Part shown: positions 16,538-26,070 of the stretch, in pieces
Layout: the number at the start of each line of letters is the position of its first letter
How positions within the stretch are numbered: position 1 is the stretch's first letter
NCBI RefSeq assembly: GCF_016427605.1
Contig: NZ_JAELXQ010000001.1
Location: 374,860 to 438,859, forward strand
DNA length: 64,000 bases
Reading direction: 5' to 3'
From: Ochrobactrum sp. Q0168
GTDB lineage: Bacteria; Pseudomonadota; Alphaproteobacteria; Rhizobiales; Rhizobiaceae
Notes under the pieces: generated by a model
Told to the model about the DNA's origin: nothing
What the model saw: only the letters and a program-made list of their open reading frames with translations
Databases searched by the model: none
Program-made: the position numbers and the translations under genes

Positions 16538-17494
16538 TTATTTATGATCGGCCAATTTTCGCGCAATCACCGCGCAAGCCATGAGCTGAATCTGATGAAA
16601 CAGCATCAATGGTAGCACAATACTACCCACATTGGCGCTCGCGAAAATGGCGCTTGCCATCGGTGCACCACTGGCAAGGCTCTTCTTGGAACCGCAAAAC
16701 ATGATGGTAATGCAATCGGCGCGATTAAAGCCCAGTCGCTTGCTGCCGTACCAGGTAATCAGCAGGACGGCAATCAGCAGCACGATGTTGACGCCGACCA
16801 TCATCACCAGATCATCCAATGAGACGGATTTCCAAAGGCCTTCCACGATGGCTTCGCTGAAAGCCAGATAGACGACCATCAGGATGGAACCGCGATCCAC
16901 AAAGCTGAGCGGCTTGCTGTTGCGCCGCATGAAATTGCCGATCCAGGGTTGCAGGATTTGCCCAAGAACGAAGGGCAGCAGCAATTGCAGCAAAATAGCT
17001 TCGAAAGCATCGAGCGAGATACCGCCTCCCCCGCTCTGCACCGCGAATAGCAGCCCCACCAGCAGCGGCGTCAGAAACATGCCGAAAATATTAGAGGCAG
17101 AAGCCGAGACAATCGCGGCAGACACATTGCCGCCCGCCATCGATGTGAAAGCGATGGATGATTGGACCGTCGAAGGCAGAACGCAAATGTAGAGAATGCC
17201 GGTATAGAAGGCCGATTGTGCGAGACCCGGAATAACCCAGCCCGCGGCAAGTCCGAGGATCGGAAACAATACAAAGGTCGACAGGAAGACAGCCAGATGC
17301 AGCCTCCAATGCGTGATGCCCGAAATGACCGCTTCACGCGAGAGCCGTGCGCCATGCAGGAAGAACAGAAGGCCGACGGCAACCTTTGTCGCCATGCCGA
17401 ACCATTCCGCGAATTCGCCTTGCACCGGAAACACCGACGCCAGCAAGATCGTGGCAATCAGCATCGACGTGAATTTATCCGGCAGGAAACGCAT
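16538..17494 (-). CDS. bile acid:sodium symporter family transporter (SBF/DUF4137 type)
   Basis: A 318-aa inner-membrane protein with about nine or ten hydrophobic segments. Family landmarks include the conserved LPSTVQSSIAFTSMAGGN segment in the middle and FCGSKKSLASGAPMASAIF near the C-terminus, both in the region that forms the substrate and sodium site in SBF proteins. The substrate is not known; bacterial members move organic anions. I chose the ATG at 17494, preceded by GGA at seven bases, over the TTG at 17506. Likely first gene of a pair with the methyltransferase. Confidence 0.9.
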   Translation of the reverse strand: MRFLPDKFTSMLIATILLASVFPVQGEFAEWFGMATKVAVGLLFFLHGARLSREAVISGITHWRLHLAVFLSTFVLFPILGLAAGWVIPGLAQSAFYTGILYICVLPSTVQSSIAFTSMAGGNVSAAIVSASASNIFGMFLTPLLVGLLFAVQSGGGGISLDAFEAILLQLLLPFVLGQILQPWIGNFMRRNSKPLSFVDRGSILMVVYLAFSEAIVEGLWKSVSLDDLVMMVGVNIVLLIAVLLITWYGSKRLGFNRADCITIMFCGSKKSLASGAPMASAIFASANVGSIVLPLMLFHQIQLMACAVIARKLADHK

Positions 17495-17582
17495 TCTTTC
17501 GTCCAATCGTCTTCGGTGCGCCTTGGGAAACAGCCCGGCGCCGTGTCGCGTCCATGAAACATGGAAGATGTTCGGGGAGACA

Positions 17583-17653
17583 GGCCCTGTTTTGCAGGGC
17601 CGTTTAATAAACGCATCGGACCTGTTTTCAATCCATGACGATTCGAAAACAGG
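17583..17653 (-). terminator. two hairpins downstream of galE
   Basis: Hairpin one: GGCCCTG (17583-17589) and CAGGGCC (17595-17601). Hairpin two: CCTGTTTTC (17621-17629) and GAAAACAGG (17645-17653). Both share the motif GGxCCTGTTTT, so they may be alternatives. They lie between galE and the transporter gene on the minus strand. Confidence 0.55.
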
Positions 17654-17707
17654 CCCGTTTGCTTCACTTTTACGGGATGTGACTGCGATTAACTGGTGGC
17701 TGCCTGT

Positions 17708-18715
17708 TTATTCGTAGCCATTTGGGTTCTTCGACTGCCAGTTCCACATATCCTGGCACATCTCACGCAGATTCTTCTCAGCGGACCAGCCAAGGAAGTT
17801 ATTGGCAAAGGATGGATCGGCATAGCATTCAGCAACATCACCAGGACGTCGCGGCGCGATCTCGTAATGGATCTGGCGGTTGGAAACATGTTCGAACGCC
17901 TTGACGACATCGAGAACGCTATAGCCCTGCCCCGTGCCAAGATTAACGGCGAAGCATTTTGGTTCATCCAACTTTTTCAGCGCTTTAAGATGCCCAGCGG
18001 CCAAATCAACCACGTGGATATAATCACGAACGCCCGTGCCATCCGGCGTCGCATAATCATTGCCCCAGATGTTGAGCTTTTCACGGCGTCCCGTCGCAAC
18101 CTGCGCGATGATCGGCATCAGATTGTTCGGTATGCCTTTCGGATCTTCGCCAATCAGGCCGCTTTCATGCGCGCCGACAGGGTTGAAGTAGCGCAGAATG
18201 GCAATCTTCCAGCTGTTGTCGCTGTTATAGAGATCGCGCAGCATTTCTTCGATGATGAGTTTGGTGCGACCATAAGGATTTGTCGCAGAAAGCTGCTGAT
18301 CTTCGGTGATCGGGAGCTTTTGCGGATCGCCGTATACGGTGGCGGATGAGGAGAATACCAGCGTTTTGACGCCGGTTGCTTCCATCGCCTGCAACAGCCG
18401 CAGCGTGCCCAGCACGTTGCAGTCATAGTAATGCAGCGGCTTTTCGCTTGATTCCCCGACAGCCTTCAGGCCCGCGAAGTGGATCACCGCTGTGCATTTG
18501 TGGCGCGTGATGATCTGTTCAAGAAGTGCGCGATCACGAATGTCCCCCGGTTCGCGAATGGGCGCGCGTCCGGTAATTTTTTCGATCCGATGAAGGGCTT
18601 CCGGGTTACTGTTGTCAAAATTATCGACCACGACCACTTCATGGCCTGCCTCGATCAGTTGAACGCAGGTATGAGAGCCGATATAGCCGGCGCCACCAGT
18701 CACAAGAATTGTCAT
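17708..18715 (-). CDS. galE: UDP-glucose 4-epimerase
   Basis: Interconverts UDP-glucose and UDP-galactose for envelope polysaccharide synthesis. 335 aa, a short-chain dehydrogenase-fold enzyme. The NAD-binding loop is TGGAGYIGS at the N-terminus. The catalytic serine and tyrosine-lysine pair are visible in FSSSATVYG and NPYGRTK, and LRYFNPVGAH and RRPGDVAECYAD are typical GalE segments. Length and motifs fit standard GalE. The gene stands alone, divergent from mazG. Confidence 0.95.
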   Translation of the reverse strand: MTILVTGGAGYIGSHTCVQLIEAGHEVVVVDNFDNSNPEALHRIEKITGRAPIREPGDIRDRALLEQIITRHKCTAVIHFAGLKAVGESSEKPLHYYDCNVLGTLRLLQAMEATGVKTLVFSSSATVYGDPQKLPITEDQQLSATNPYGRTKLIIEEMLRDLYNSDNSWKIAILRYFNPVGAHESGLIGEDPKGIPNNLMPIIAQVATGRREKLNIWGNDYATPDGTGVRDYIHVVDLAAGHLKALKKLDEPKCFAVNLGTGQGYSVLDVVKAFEHVSNRQIHYEIAPRRPGDVAECYADPSFANNFLGWSAEKNLREMCQDMWNWQSKNPNGYE

Positions 18716-18860
18716 CGATCAAGTATCCACTTGTTGAACATGCCGCCCCGATGTGCGATCCCGAGCCGACTATGCAAAATCGGCAACGGACTTCAAGCCG
18801 TTCCAGATGATTCTTTGGGAGCAACTGGCAACGGTATTAACGAAGTTCGATGGAGCGCAG

Positions 18861-19685
18861 ATGACCCCTTCCCGCAATATCGACCGCCTGCTTGAAATTA
18901 TGGCCGCCCTTCGCGATCCGGAAACCGGCTGCCCCTGGGATGTGGAGCAGAACTTCCGCTCGATCATGCCATATACGCTGGAAGAAGCCTATGAAGTTCT
19001 CGACGCCATCGAGCGCGACGATATGGACGATCTGCGCGAGGAATTGGGCGATCTTCTGCTGCAGGTGGTTTTCCATGCGCGGATGGCCGAAGAGCAAGGC
19101 AGTTTCGATTTCGGCAACGTGGTAGAGGCGATTACCCATAAGATGATCCGCCGTCACCCGCATGTCTTTGGAGATGAGGACGCCCGTCGCGTTGGCATGG
19201 CCAAGGGCTCGTGGAACCGGATCAAGGCGGAAGAAAAGGCGGAGCGCGCGGAACGACGCGCTAATCTCGGGCTCGACACGCATGAGAATAACGGTTTTCT
19301 CGACGATATTCCAACCAACTTCCCTGCCCTGGTTCGTGCGCTGAAACTGCAGCAGAAAGCGGCAAAAGTCGGCTTTGACTGGTCGGAAGCAGCGCCAATT
19401 CTCGATAAGATTTCCGAAGAGACAGCCGAGCTGAAGGAAGCAATGGCCGCGCAGAACAAGGCCAATATTGCGGAAGAATATGGCGACCTGCTGTTCGCCA
19501 TGGTCAATCTTGGCCGTCACCTCGATATTGACGCTGAAACGGCGCTGATTGCCGCCAATGACAAATTCAAGCGGCGCTTCCATTTCATCGAGAAGACGCT
19601 GGATGAGGCCGGAAGCGATCTCGATTCAGCAAGCCTCGAAGAAATGGAAGAAATCTGGACAGATGCCAAGAAAAAGGGGCTCTAA
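18861..19685 (+). CDS. mazG: nucleoside triphosphate pyrophosphohydrolase MazG
   Basis: Hydrolyses NTPs to NMP and pyrophosphate, cleaning nucleotide pools or lowering ppGpp. 274 aa with two MazG folds. The first carries the acidic helix motif EEAYEVLDAI with REELGDLLLQVVFHA; the second has KISEETAELKEAMA with EEYGDLLFAMVNL. WNRIKAEEKAERAERR links the domains. I chose the ATG at 18861 because GGAG lies at the right distance and homology begins here (TPSRNIDRLLEIMAALRDP); the open frame upstream has no family sequence. Confidence 0.94.
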   Translation: MTPSRNIDRLLEIMAALRDPETGCPWDVEQNFRSIMPYTLEEAYEVLDAIERDDMDDLREELGDLLLQVVFHARMAEEQGSFDFGNVVEAITHKMIRRHPHVFGDEDARRVGMAKGSWNRIKAEEKAERAERRANLGLDTHENNGFLDDIPTNFPALVRALKLQQKAAKVGFDWSEAAPILDKISEETAELKEAMAAQNKANIAEEYGDLLFAMVNLGRHLDIDAETALIAANDKFKRRFHFIEKTLDEAGSDLDSASLEEMEEIWTDAKKKGL

Positions 19686-19692
19686 CCCCTCC

Positions 19693-20301
19693 CTACTTAT
19701 CGGTCCATTTCGGCCGAAACATCTGATAGACACTCTCTGTCGTGGCGTAATCCATATAGCCGAGACGCGTCACGGGTTTGACCTTCGCTATATCGACCAG
19801 ACCGTCCGTCAGAATGCTTTCATCGATATGAACGCCGACGACTTCACCGATAACCATGTAATTGTCGGTCGGCTGGCCTTCCTTATCCTGTAATCGCCTG
19901 ATGTCGACAGCGACACATTCCAGCGACGCATAAGCCTCTTTCACACGCGGAGCAGCGATGATTTCCGACGGCGCGCGGGTCAATCCGGCATAATCGAACT
20001 CGCTGGTGCCGCGCGGCGCATCCACGGACGAGGCGTTCATATGCGTCTTGAGGTGGTCACTCACCAGATTGGTGGTGAACTCACCGGTTTCCTCGATGAA
20101 AGTCACGCTGTCCTTGATGCCGCTTGATGAAAACATCACCATGGGTGGCGTGTCGCAGATCGCATTGAAGAAAGAATACGGAGCGAGATTGACCGCTCCG
20201 TCCTTCGAGCATGTGCCGATCCAGCCGATCGGGCGCGGTGCGACAATGGCCTTGAAGGGGTTATGGGGTAGAGGATGCCCCTCTTTTGGCTCATAAAACA
20301 T
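19693..20301 (-). CDS. flavin reductase-like FMN-binding protein
   Basis: A 202-aa split-barrel flavoprotein of the flavin reductase-like domain. The FMN-binding segment IVAPRPIGWIGTCSKDGAVN and NLAPYSFFNAICDTPPMVMF near the N-terminus are characteristic, with TTNLVSDHL following. Such proteins reduce free flavin or act on small aromatic substrates; the partner is unknown. The adjacent gene encodes a nitroreductase-family flavoprotein on the same strand (42 bases away), suggesting a two-gene redox unit. Confidence 0.87.
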   Translation of the reverse strand: MFYEPKEGHPLPHNPFKAIVAPRPIGWIGTCSKDGAVNLAPYSFFNAICDTPPMVMFSSSGIKDSVTFIEETGEFTTNLVSDHLKTHMNASSVDAPRGTSEFDYAGLTRAPSEIIAAPRVKEAYASLECVAVDIRRLQDKEGQPTDNYMVIGEVVGVHIDESILTDGLVDIAKVKPVTRLGYMDYATTESVYQMFRPKWTDK

Positions 20302-20342
20302 AGCTATTTCCTTGTATTAGGAAATGATATTAAAGCTATACA

Positions 20343-20939
20343 TTATTCCGCCCATGGGCCGGAATAATCCGAAACGATCTTGTCCATATCGGCGCGAGGA
20401 CGTTCCGGCATCTTGTTTTCTGCGGTCCCCATATGAACAAAACCGGCCACGCGTTCATTCGGAGCAAGACCAAGATATGCGCGCGATGGTGTATCGTCTG
20501 AATACCAGTTTGTAATCCAGTTGGTCGCATAGCCGAGCGCATTGGCGGCAATGCAGAGGTTCATCGCGACGGCACCAGCCGACAGGAACTGCTCCCATTG
20601 CGGAATTCGCTCATGCGCCACGGGCGACGACACGATGCCGATAACGAGCGGCGCGCGCGAAAAACGGTTCAATTCCTGTTCCTTGCGGCTTTCGGACAAT
20701 GGGCCTTCGCGCTCTTCGGCGCGCTTGGCCAGAAACTCCCCTACCCGTTTGCGAGCATCGCCACGGTAGAGAATGAAGCGCCAGGGCGTCAGGCGGCCAT
20801 GATCGGGAACGCGGGCTGCGACCTTGAGCAGTTCAGCCAGTTCTTCGCCCTCAGGTGCCGGAGCGCCAATTGCGGAAATCGGCGTGGAACTACGCTGAGC
20901 TAGAAAATCGAACACCGGATGCGCCACGGAAAACCTCAC
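20343..20939 (-). CDS. nitroreductase family protein
   Basis: A 198-aa FMN-dependent NAD(P)H reductase of the YdjA-like short type. Visible features are the N-terminal RSSTPIS motif for FMN phosphate, ARVPDHGRLTPWRF, and the ALGYATNWITNWYSDD segment, followed by VAGFVHMGTAENKMPERPR. The physiological substrate is unknown. The start is a GTG at 20939, seven bases after AAGG; a second GTG four codons in is possible. Confidence 0.88.
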   Translation of the reverse strand: MRFSVAHPVFDFLAQRSSTPISAIGAPAPEGEELAELLKVAARVPDHGRLTPWRFILYRGDARKRVGEFLAKRAEEREGPLSESRKEQELNRFSRAPLVIGIVSSPVAHERIPQWEQFLSAGAVAMNLCIAANALGYATNWITNWYSDDTPSRAYLGLAPNERVAGFVHMGTAENKMPERPRADMDKIVSDYSGPWAE

Positions 20940-21062
20940 GACTGGACCTTGCTAAAACCTGAATTGCAACTCTTCTTTTCAAAGTGCCGTCTCTTCTCGC
21001 CCGTCGCAAGGGCGGTGTAAAGTCAAAATTCGGGCAAAGCGCGGTGTGGCAACGGCTAAAAA

Positions 21063-21107
21063 ATGCCGGTGTCATTCGCGATTTGGCCTTGAATTCGACA
21101 CCGGCAT
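21063..21107 (+). promoter_or_regulatory. perfect inverted repeat just before an exported-protein gene
   Basis: Arms ATGCCGGTGTC (21063-21073) and GACACCGGCAT (21097-21107), 11 bp exact, loop 23 bases, ending 15 bases before the start codon at 21123. It may be an operator or an mRNA hairpin; no ribosome site is visible between it and the ATG. Confidence 0.5.
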
Positions 21108-21122
21108 AGGCTCAAAAAAGCT

Positions 21123-22139
21123 ATGTCGGTTTTCAAACTTCTGCCTTGCTTTCAAATATCCCGTTACTTTCGCGGCGAAGGACTCGCTGTCGCGTTGCTG
21201 GCCGTTCTGTCGGGTGCGCCTGCAGGGGCGCAGGGCCTTGACCCTGCCGCCGAGGCAAGCAGTGGATTGAACCTTCCCGAACCTGCGCTTAATCTACCGA
21301 CGCTCAGCCCCTATGCGTCGCCGACGAGCCCGGAAAACAATCCGCTGGTGAAAACCACCGAGCTGGACCTCAAAGCGCGCCTCATTGAGGATGGCAGCGA
21401 CATACCGACAGGACTGGTCTGGCGCGTTTTTTCACCCAATGTCGGGCCGGACGGGCAATTGCCGCTGATCGCCAGCGCACAGGGCGGTAGCGCCGCGTTC
21501 AATCTGCCGGAGGGAAGCTACCTCGTGCACGTTGCCTATGGGCGCGCCGGCGCCACCAAGCGCATCACCCTTGGCAACAATGCCCGGCACGAGCTGATGA
21601 TGCTGGATGCCGGAGGAATGAAGCTAAGTGCGGTCCTGCCCGATAAGGGCAAGATCAACGAAGATCTGCTGCGGTTCTCGATCTATGCCGATGAGGACAA
21701 TAGCGAGCGTTCGCTGATCGTCCCGGATGTGAAGCCTAATGCGATTATCCGGCTCAACAGCGGCACTTATCATGTTGTCTCGAATTATGGCTCCGCCAAC
21801 GCCATTATCCGCGCTGATATTCGTGTCGAAGCAGGCAAGCTCACCGAAGCGACGGTCGAGCATCGTGCTGCAGAAGTGACCTTGAAGCTGGTGCGCGAAC
21901 ATGGCGGCGAAGCGCTGGCCGACACTTCCTGGTCTGTTCTCAATGCTTCCGGCGACGTGGTGCGCGAAAGTGTGGGCGCTTATTCGTCGCTGGTTCTGAT
22001 CGAAGGCGATTATGTCGCCGTGGCCAAAAACAAGGATCGCATCTATCAGCGAGACTTCAAGGTTTCTTCCGGGAAGAATGAAGAAGTCGAAGTCATTGCC
22101 AACAAGGAATTCGAGGCATCTGACGACAGCCTCGATTGA
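21123..22139 (+). CDS. hypothetical exported protein with three similar beta-rich modules
   Basis: A 338-aa protein I do not recognise. An N-terminal signal sequence (hydrophobic core LAVALLAVLSGAPAGA, probable cut after GAQG near 37) sends it to the periplasm. A Pro/Ser/Asn-rich linker (about 38-75) follows. The rest contains three related units whose ends align: FNLPEGSYLVHVAYG, IRLNSGTYHVVSNYG and LVLIEGDYVAVAKN, each followed by a strand ending in a G before the next unit. That pattern suggests tandem Ig-like or transthyretin-like beta sandwiches. The acidic C-terminus has no anchor. There is no operon partner; a strong terminator follows. Likely an envelope protein of unknown role. Confidence 0.72.
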   Translation: MSVFKLLPCFQISRYFRGEGLAVALLAVLSGAPAGAQGLDPAAEASSGLNLPEPALNLPTLSPYASPTSPENNPLVKTTELDLKARLIEDGSDIPTGLVWRVFSPNVGPDGQLPLIASAQGGSAAFNLPEGSYLVHVAYGRAGATKRITLGNNARHELMMLDAGGMKLSAVLPDKGKINEDLLRFSIYADEDNSERSLIVPDVKPNAIIRLNSGTYHVVSNYGSANAIIRADIRVEAGKLTEATVEHRAAEVTLKLVREHGGEALADTSWSVLNASGDVVRESVGAYSSLVLIEGDYVAVAKNKDRIYQRDFKVSSGKNEEVEVIANKEFEASDDSLD

Positions 22140-22161
22140 GATAACAATTGCTCTTAAACAG

Positions 22162-22190
22162 AAAAGACCGCGCCTCGGCGCGGTCTTTTT
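22162..22190. terminator. bidirectional terminator between the exported-protein gene and thrS
   Basis: AAAAGACCGCGCC (22162-22174) and GGCGCGGTCTTTT (22177-22189) form a very stable stem with T-runs on both strands, between convergent genes. Confidence 0.92.
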
Positions 22191-22209
22191 GTTTGGAACA
22201 CGGCTCTTT

Positions 22210-24189
22210 TTATCTGCAGCCGTTCTTGAGGCGGATCAAATCCGGAGGGGTTGCCTCTTCAACAAGACGGGCAATCGCCTCATCGCGTGTCATCGGTTCC
22301 TGATCACGCGAGCCGAAGCGGCGCATATTGACCGTCTGTTCTTCCGCTTCACGCTTGCCGCAGACGAGAATGACCGGAACCTTCTGGAGCGAATGTTCAC
22401 GAACTTTGTAGTTGATCTTCTCGTTGCGCAGATCAGTGACAACCTGCAAACCGGCGGCCTTCAGCTTGGCAGCCGTTTCGACGGCATAATCGTCGGCGTC
22501 CGAAGTGATCGTCGTCACCACGACCTGAACCGGCGCAAACCAGAGCGGCATGTGACCGGCAAAGTTTTCGATCAGAATGCCGAGGAAACGTTCCATGGAG
22601 CCGCAGATGGCGCGATGGATCATGACCGGCTGGCGCTTTTCCGATTCATTGTCGATGTAGAAGGCGCCAAAACGTTCCGGCAGGTTGAAATCGACCTGTG
22701 TGGTGCCGCATTGCCATTCACGGCCGATGGCGTCCTTCAGCGTATATTCGAACTTCGGTCCGTAGAAAGCACCCTCGCCCGGCAGGATACCGGTCTTGAT
22801 ATCGTTTGACTGCGCCTGAATTTCTTCAAGAACCTTCATCATCACGCTTTCAGCGCGATCCCAAAGTTCGTCCGAACCGACGCGCTTCTCAGGGCGGGTC
22901 GAGAGCTTGATTGTGATCCCTTCAAAGCCGAAATCCTTATAGACCGACAAAATGAGATCGTTGATGCGCAGGCATTCCGCCGCCATCTGCTCTTCGGTGC
23001 AGAAGATATGCGCATCGTCCTGCGTGAAGCCGCGCACGCGCATCAGGCCGTGCAGAGCGCCCGACGGTTCATAGCGATGCACATTGCCGAACTCGGCGAG
23101 CTTGATCGGCAGATCGCGGTAAGACTTGAGGCCGTGCTTGAAAATCTGCACGTGGCCAGGGCAGTTCATCGGCTTCAATGCAAAGACGCGGTCGTCGTCG
23201 GTGTCGTCACCGGCAACCGTTACCTTGAACATGTTGTCGCGATACCAGCCCCAGTGGCCAGAGGTCTCCCAAAGCGACTTGTCCAGCACCTGCGGCGCGT
23301 TGACTTCCTGATAGCCGTGGCTATCGAGGCGACGACGCATATAGCTCACCAGATTCTGGAACATTTTCCAGCCCTTGGCGTGCCAGAACACGACTCCCGG
23401 TCCTTCTTCCTGGAAATGGAACAAGTCCATTTCGCGACCAAGGCGACGGTGATCGCGCTTTTCGGCCTCTTCAAGCATATGCAGATAGGCCTGAAGGTCG
23501 TTGTCATTGGCGAAAGCGGTGCCGTAGATGCGCGTCAGCATCGGATTGTTGGAATCACCGCGCCAATAGGCCCCGGCAACCTTCATCAGCTTGAAGGAAT
23601 TGCCGATCTGGCCGGTGGAAGCCATATGCGGACCACGGCAAAGATCGAACCAGTCACCCTGGTAATAGATTTTGAGGTCCTGTCCTTCTGGAATGGCGTC
23701 GACGAGTTCGACCTTATAGGCTTCGCCCTTGTCGGCAAAAACCTGCTTGGCCTTGTCGCGCGACCAGATTTCCTTGGTGAAGGGCTTGTTGCGCTGAATG
23801 ATCTCGCGCATCTTCTTTTCGATCACCGGCAAATCGTCCGGGGTGAACGGTTCATTACGCGCAAAGTCGTAATAGAAGCCGTTTTCGATGACGGGGCCAA
23901 TGGTAACCTGCGTACCCGGGAAAAGCTCCTGAACGGCCTCTGCCAGAACGTGCGCCGTATCGTGACGGATCAGTTCAAGCGCGCGCGGGTCTTCGCGGGT
24001 GAGAATCTCGATCTTGCCGGAAGCGCCAAGCGGATCGGAAAGATCGCGCACGGTACCGTCGACGGCATAGGCCACTGCCTTTTTTGCGAGAGATTTGGAG
24101 ATTGATTCCGCGAGTGCAGCGCCGGTGGTCGACGCATCATAGTCCCGTACGGAACCATCGGGGAATTGCATGGAAACGGTATTCGACAT
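22210..24189 (-). CDS. thrS: threonine--tRNA ligase
   Basis: Class II synthetase charging tRNA(Thr). 659 aa with the full set of domains: TGS (1-65, [12 protein letters not shown]), the N2 editing domain with its HxxxH ([12 protein letters not shown]) and later the CRGPHM cysteine-histidine site, the catalytic core with motif 2 ([20 protein letters not shown]), the zinc-binding residues C, H and H, including MNCPGH, and motif 3 ([17 protein letters not shown]). The anticodon-binding domain ends the chain. Both editing and synthetic sites look intact. Confidence 0.97.
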   Translation of the reverse strand: MSNTVSMQFPDGSVRDYDASTTGAALAESISKSLAKKAVAYAVDGTVRDLSDPLGASGKIEILTREDPRALELIRHDTAHVLAEAVQELFPGTQVTIGPVIENGFYYDFARNEPFTPDDLPVIEKKMREIIQRNKPFTKEIWSRDKAKQVFADKGEAYKVELVDAIPEGQDLKIYYQGDWFDLCRGPHMASTGQIGNSFKLMKVAGAYWRGDSNNPMLTRIYGTAFANDNDLQAYLHMLEEAEKRDHRRLGREMDLFHFQEEGPGVVFWHAKGWKMFQNLVSYMRRRLDSHGYQEVNAPQVLDKSLWETSGHWGWYRDNMFKVTVAGDDTDDDRVFALKPMNCPGHVQIFKHGLKSYRDLPIKLAEFGNVHRYEPSGALHGLMRVRGFTQDDAHIFCTEEQMAAECLRINDLILSVYKDFGFEGITIKLSTRPEKRVGSDELWDRAESVMMKVLEEIQAQSNDIKTGILPGEGAFYGPKFEYTLKDAIGREWQCGTTQVDFNLPERFGAFYIDNESEKRQPVMIHRAICGSMERFLGILIENFAGHMPLWFAPVQVVVTTITSDADDYAVETAAKLKAAGLQVVTDLRNEKINYKVREHSLQKVPVILVCGKREAEEQTVNMRRFGSRDQEPMTRDEAIARLVEEATPPDLIRLKNGCR

Positions 24190-24295
24190 TCTATTCGTCC
24201 TTATCCAGTCCCGCCAACGATTGCGGGTGGTTCATGATCATGCGTTGTCAGTATTGTGAGGCTTCTAGTATTTTTTGTCCGGCCAGTAAAGCGCG

Positions 24296-24325
24296 ACATC
24301 CCGACAGGGCTATTTGTCGGGATGT
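24296..24325 (-). terminator. hairpin after the D,D-carboxypeptidase gene
   Basis: Arms ACATCCCGACA (24296-24306) and TGTCGGGATGT (24315-24325), exact 11 bp, begin 23 bases past the stop of the carboxypeptidase gene. No T-run on the minus strand. Confidence 0.5.
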
Positions 24326-24348
24326 AAAAACAAACGGTAAATGGGATG

Positions 24349-25548
24349 TCAGCCCTTGATGGGCAAGCAGTCGATAAGCTGCTTCTTGAGCTTGGCGCAG
24401 GCCTTCTCAGCGGAAGCGGAATCCTTGAACCCGCCGAACCAGACGCGATAGACCTTGCGGCGCTTGCCGTCCGGCGAAATCTCGCCCTTCAAACCACGAG
24501 CAACCTGATCCACTGCGGGGCGCAGCTTTTCCTGAAGTTCGGTAGCTCCAGCACGCGTCGGTGTTGCAGCAAGCTGGATACGCCAGGCTGCGCCTGCCGA
24601 TGCCACGAGATAGCCGCCATCGCCCTGCTCGATCTGGGAATCGTCGATCAGGTCGGCAACCGAATCCTTCTTCGGGGTTTCTTTCGGCGATGGTGCAAAA
24701 GCGACCGGTTTTGCCATAGCCACAGCCGTCCCCTCGCCGTTCGCATTGCCATAGCGGGTCAGAAGCTTGGCCATCTGACCGTCGCGCTCGCCTGCCGATC
24801 CGGCGCCCAGTACCACACCTACAAGATGCTTGCCGCCAATAATGGCGGACGAAACGAGATTATAGCCGGATACGTTCGTATAGCCGGTCTTGATGCCATC
24901 GACCCCGCCATAGCGGTACATCAGATTGTTGTGGCCGTTATAAACCCGTCCGCGATAGGTAAAGGAGCGCTGGGAGAACAGTGCATATTGTTCAGGGAAA
25001 TCGCGACGCAGCGCCATGCCGAGCACAGCCATGTCGCGCGCGGTAGTGAGCTGGGTCATGTTGGCCGTCAGCCCCGATGGATTGACGAAAAAGGTGCTCT
25101 TCATGCCGATCTGGCGCGCGCGCTGCGTCATCAGGCGGCCGAACCCCGCTTCCGATCCGGCGATATACTCACCCATCACGGTCGCCGCATCATTTGCCGA
25201 AATGATGATCATTGCATTGACAGCATCGCGCACGGAAATGGTCTGGTCCGGCTTGAGCCAGAGCTTCATGCGCACCTTCGCAGCAGCATTTTTCGAGACC
25301 GGCATCTCGTCGTCCCAATGGAGGCGACCTGTCTTGAGTGCTTCGAAGGTGATGTAAAGCGTCATCATTTTGGCGAGCGACGCCGGTGCGCGCTGGAAGT
25401 TGGCGTCGTCCTGGCCGAGAATCCGGTTATTGTCCGCGTCGAACACGACCCACGAGGGCTTGGCCATTGCAGCGGAACCATAAAAAAGAGTGGCTCCAAA
25501 CGCTACGGAAGCAACGAAACGTGCGATACGGGACGACGATGTCAGCAT
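24349..25548 (-). CDS. D-alanyl-D-alanine carboxypeptidase (PBP5/6 type) with C-terminal SPOR domain
   Basis: Trims the terminal D-Ala of peptidoglycan stem peptides in the periplasm. 399 aa. Signal peptide about 1-29 (ending SAAMAK). Active-site motifs of the S11 family: SxxK at S57-K60 (SLAK), SxN at S117-N119 (SAN), KTG at K220-G222 (GIKTGYTN). A linker rich in Pro and Lys leads to an approximately 80-residue C-terminal SPOR domain (WRIQLAATPTRAGATEL ... VWFGGFKDSASAEKACAKL), which binds denuded septal glycan and would place the enzyme at the division site. The usual PBP5 C-terminal amphipathic anchor is absent. Confidence 0.93.
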   Translation of the reverse strand: MLTSSSRIARFVASVAFGATLFYGSAAMAKPSWVVFDADNNRILGQDDANFQRAPASLAKMMTLYITFEALKTGRLHWDDEMPVSKNAAAKVRMKLWLKPDQTISVRDAVNAMIIISANDAATVMGEYIAGSEAGFGRLMTQRARQIGMKSTFFVNPSGLTANMTQLTTARDMAVLGMALRRDFPEQYALFSQRSFTYRGRVYNGHNNLMYRYGGVDGIKTGYTNVSGYNLVSSAIIGGKHLVGVVLGAGSAGERDGQMAKLLTRYGNANGEGTAVAMAKPVAFAPSPKETPKKDSVADLIDDSQIEQGDGGYLVASAGAAWRIQLAATPTRAGATELQEKLRPAVDQVARGLKGEISPDGKRRKVYRVWFGGFKDSASAEKACAKLKKQLIDCLPIKG

Positions 25549-25694
25549 GGTGGCTCGCGGGATATGGAATTGCTAGCTGGATGTGCAGGCAAATTGCGGC
25601 CTGAAAAAGACCATAACGATGCCTCAATTCTTATTCCCTAAGAAACATTGATATCGTTAATGAATTCTAAGCATCATGCAAAAAATATGGGTAT

Positions 25695-26066
25695 TTATTG
25701 GTGGGGCGCGGAGCAGCGCCAGTAACGCCAGGGCAGATACCATTTTAGCTCACCCGACAATTCCCGCGGCACGGGATCAAAACCATGCGTGCCGAAGGGG
25801 CCGCAGCGCATGACCCTGAAAAGCCCCATCCAGCCGCCGCGCCACAGGCCATGACGCGCGATCGCCTCATAGGCATATTCGGAACAGGTAGGCATATGGC
25901 GGCAGGAGTTTCCGATCAGCGACGATAGGGTCAACTGATAGAACCGGACGAATGCCGTGCCAAACACCCTGCCCGGCGTCTTGCGCCATCGGTCGGTGAA
26001 GTTGCGGCTGTAACGCTTTTCTTGAGGCGGCGTATCGGCCGTGTGGTCTTTGCCGCAGGAGCACAT
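25695..26066 (-). CDS. yidD: membrane protein insertion efficiency factor YidD
   Basis: Small peripheral inner-membrane protein that helps YidC insert proteins. 123 aa, longer than the minimal 85 aa because of an N-terminal extension MCSCGKDHTADTPP. The family core is clear: FYQLTLSSLIGNSCRHMPTC, then SEYAYEAIARHGLWRGGWMG, then RCGPFGTHGFDPVP. The start ATG at 26066 lies four bases after the stop of the scaffold gene, so translation is probably coupled to it. The gene is away from its common rpmH-rnpA-yidC context. Confidence 0.93.
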   Translation of the reverse strand: MCSCGKDHTADTPPQEKRYSRNFTDRWRKTPGRVFGTAFVRFYQLTLSSLIGNSCRHMPTCSEYAYEAIARHGLWRGGWMGLFRVMRCGPFGTHGFDPVPRELSGELKWYLPWRYWRCSAPHQ

Positions 26067-26070
26067 GGGG

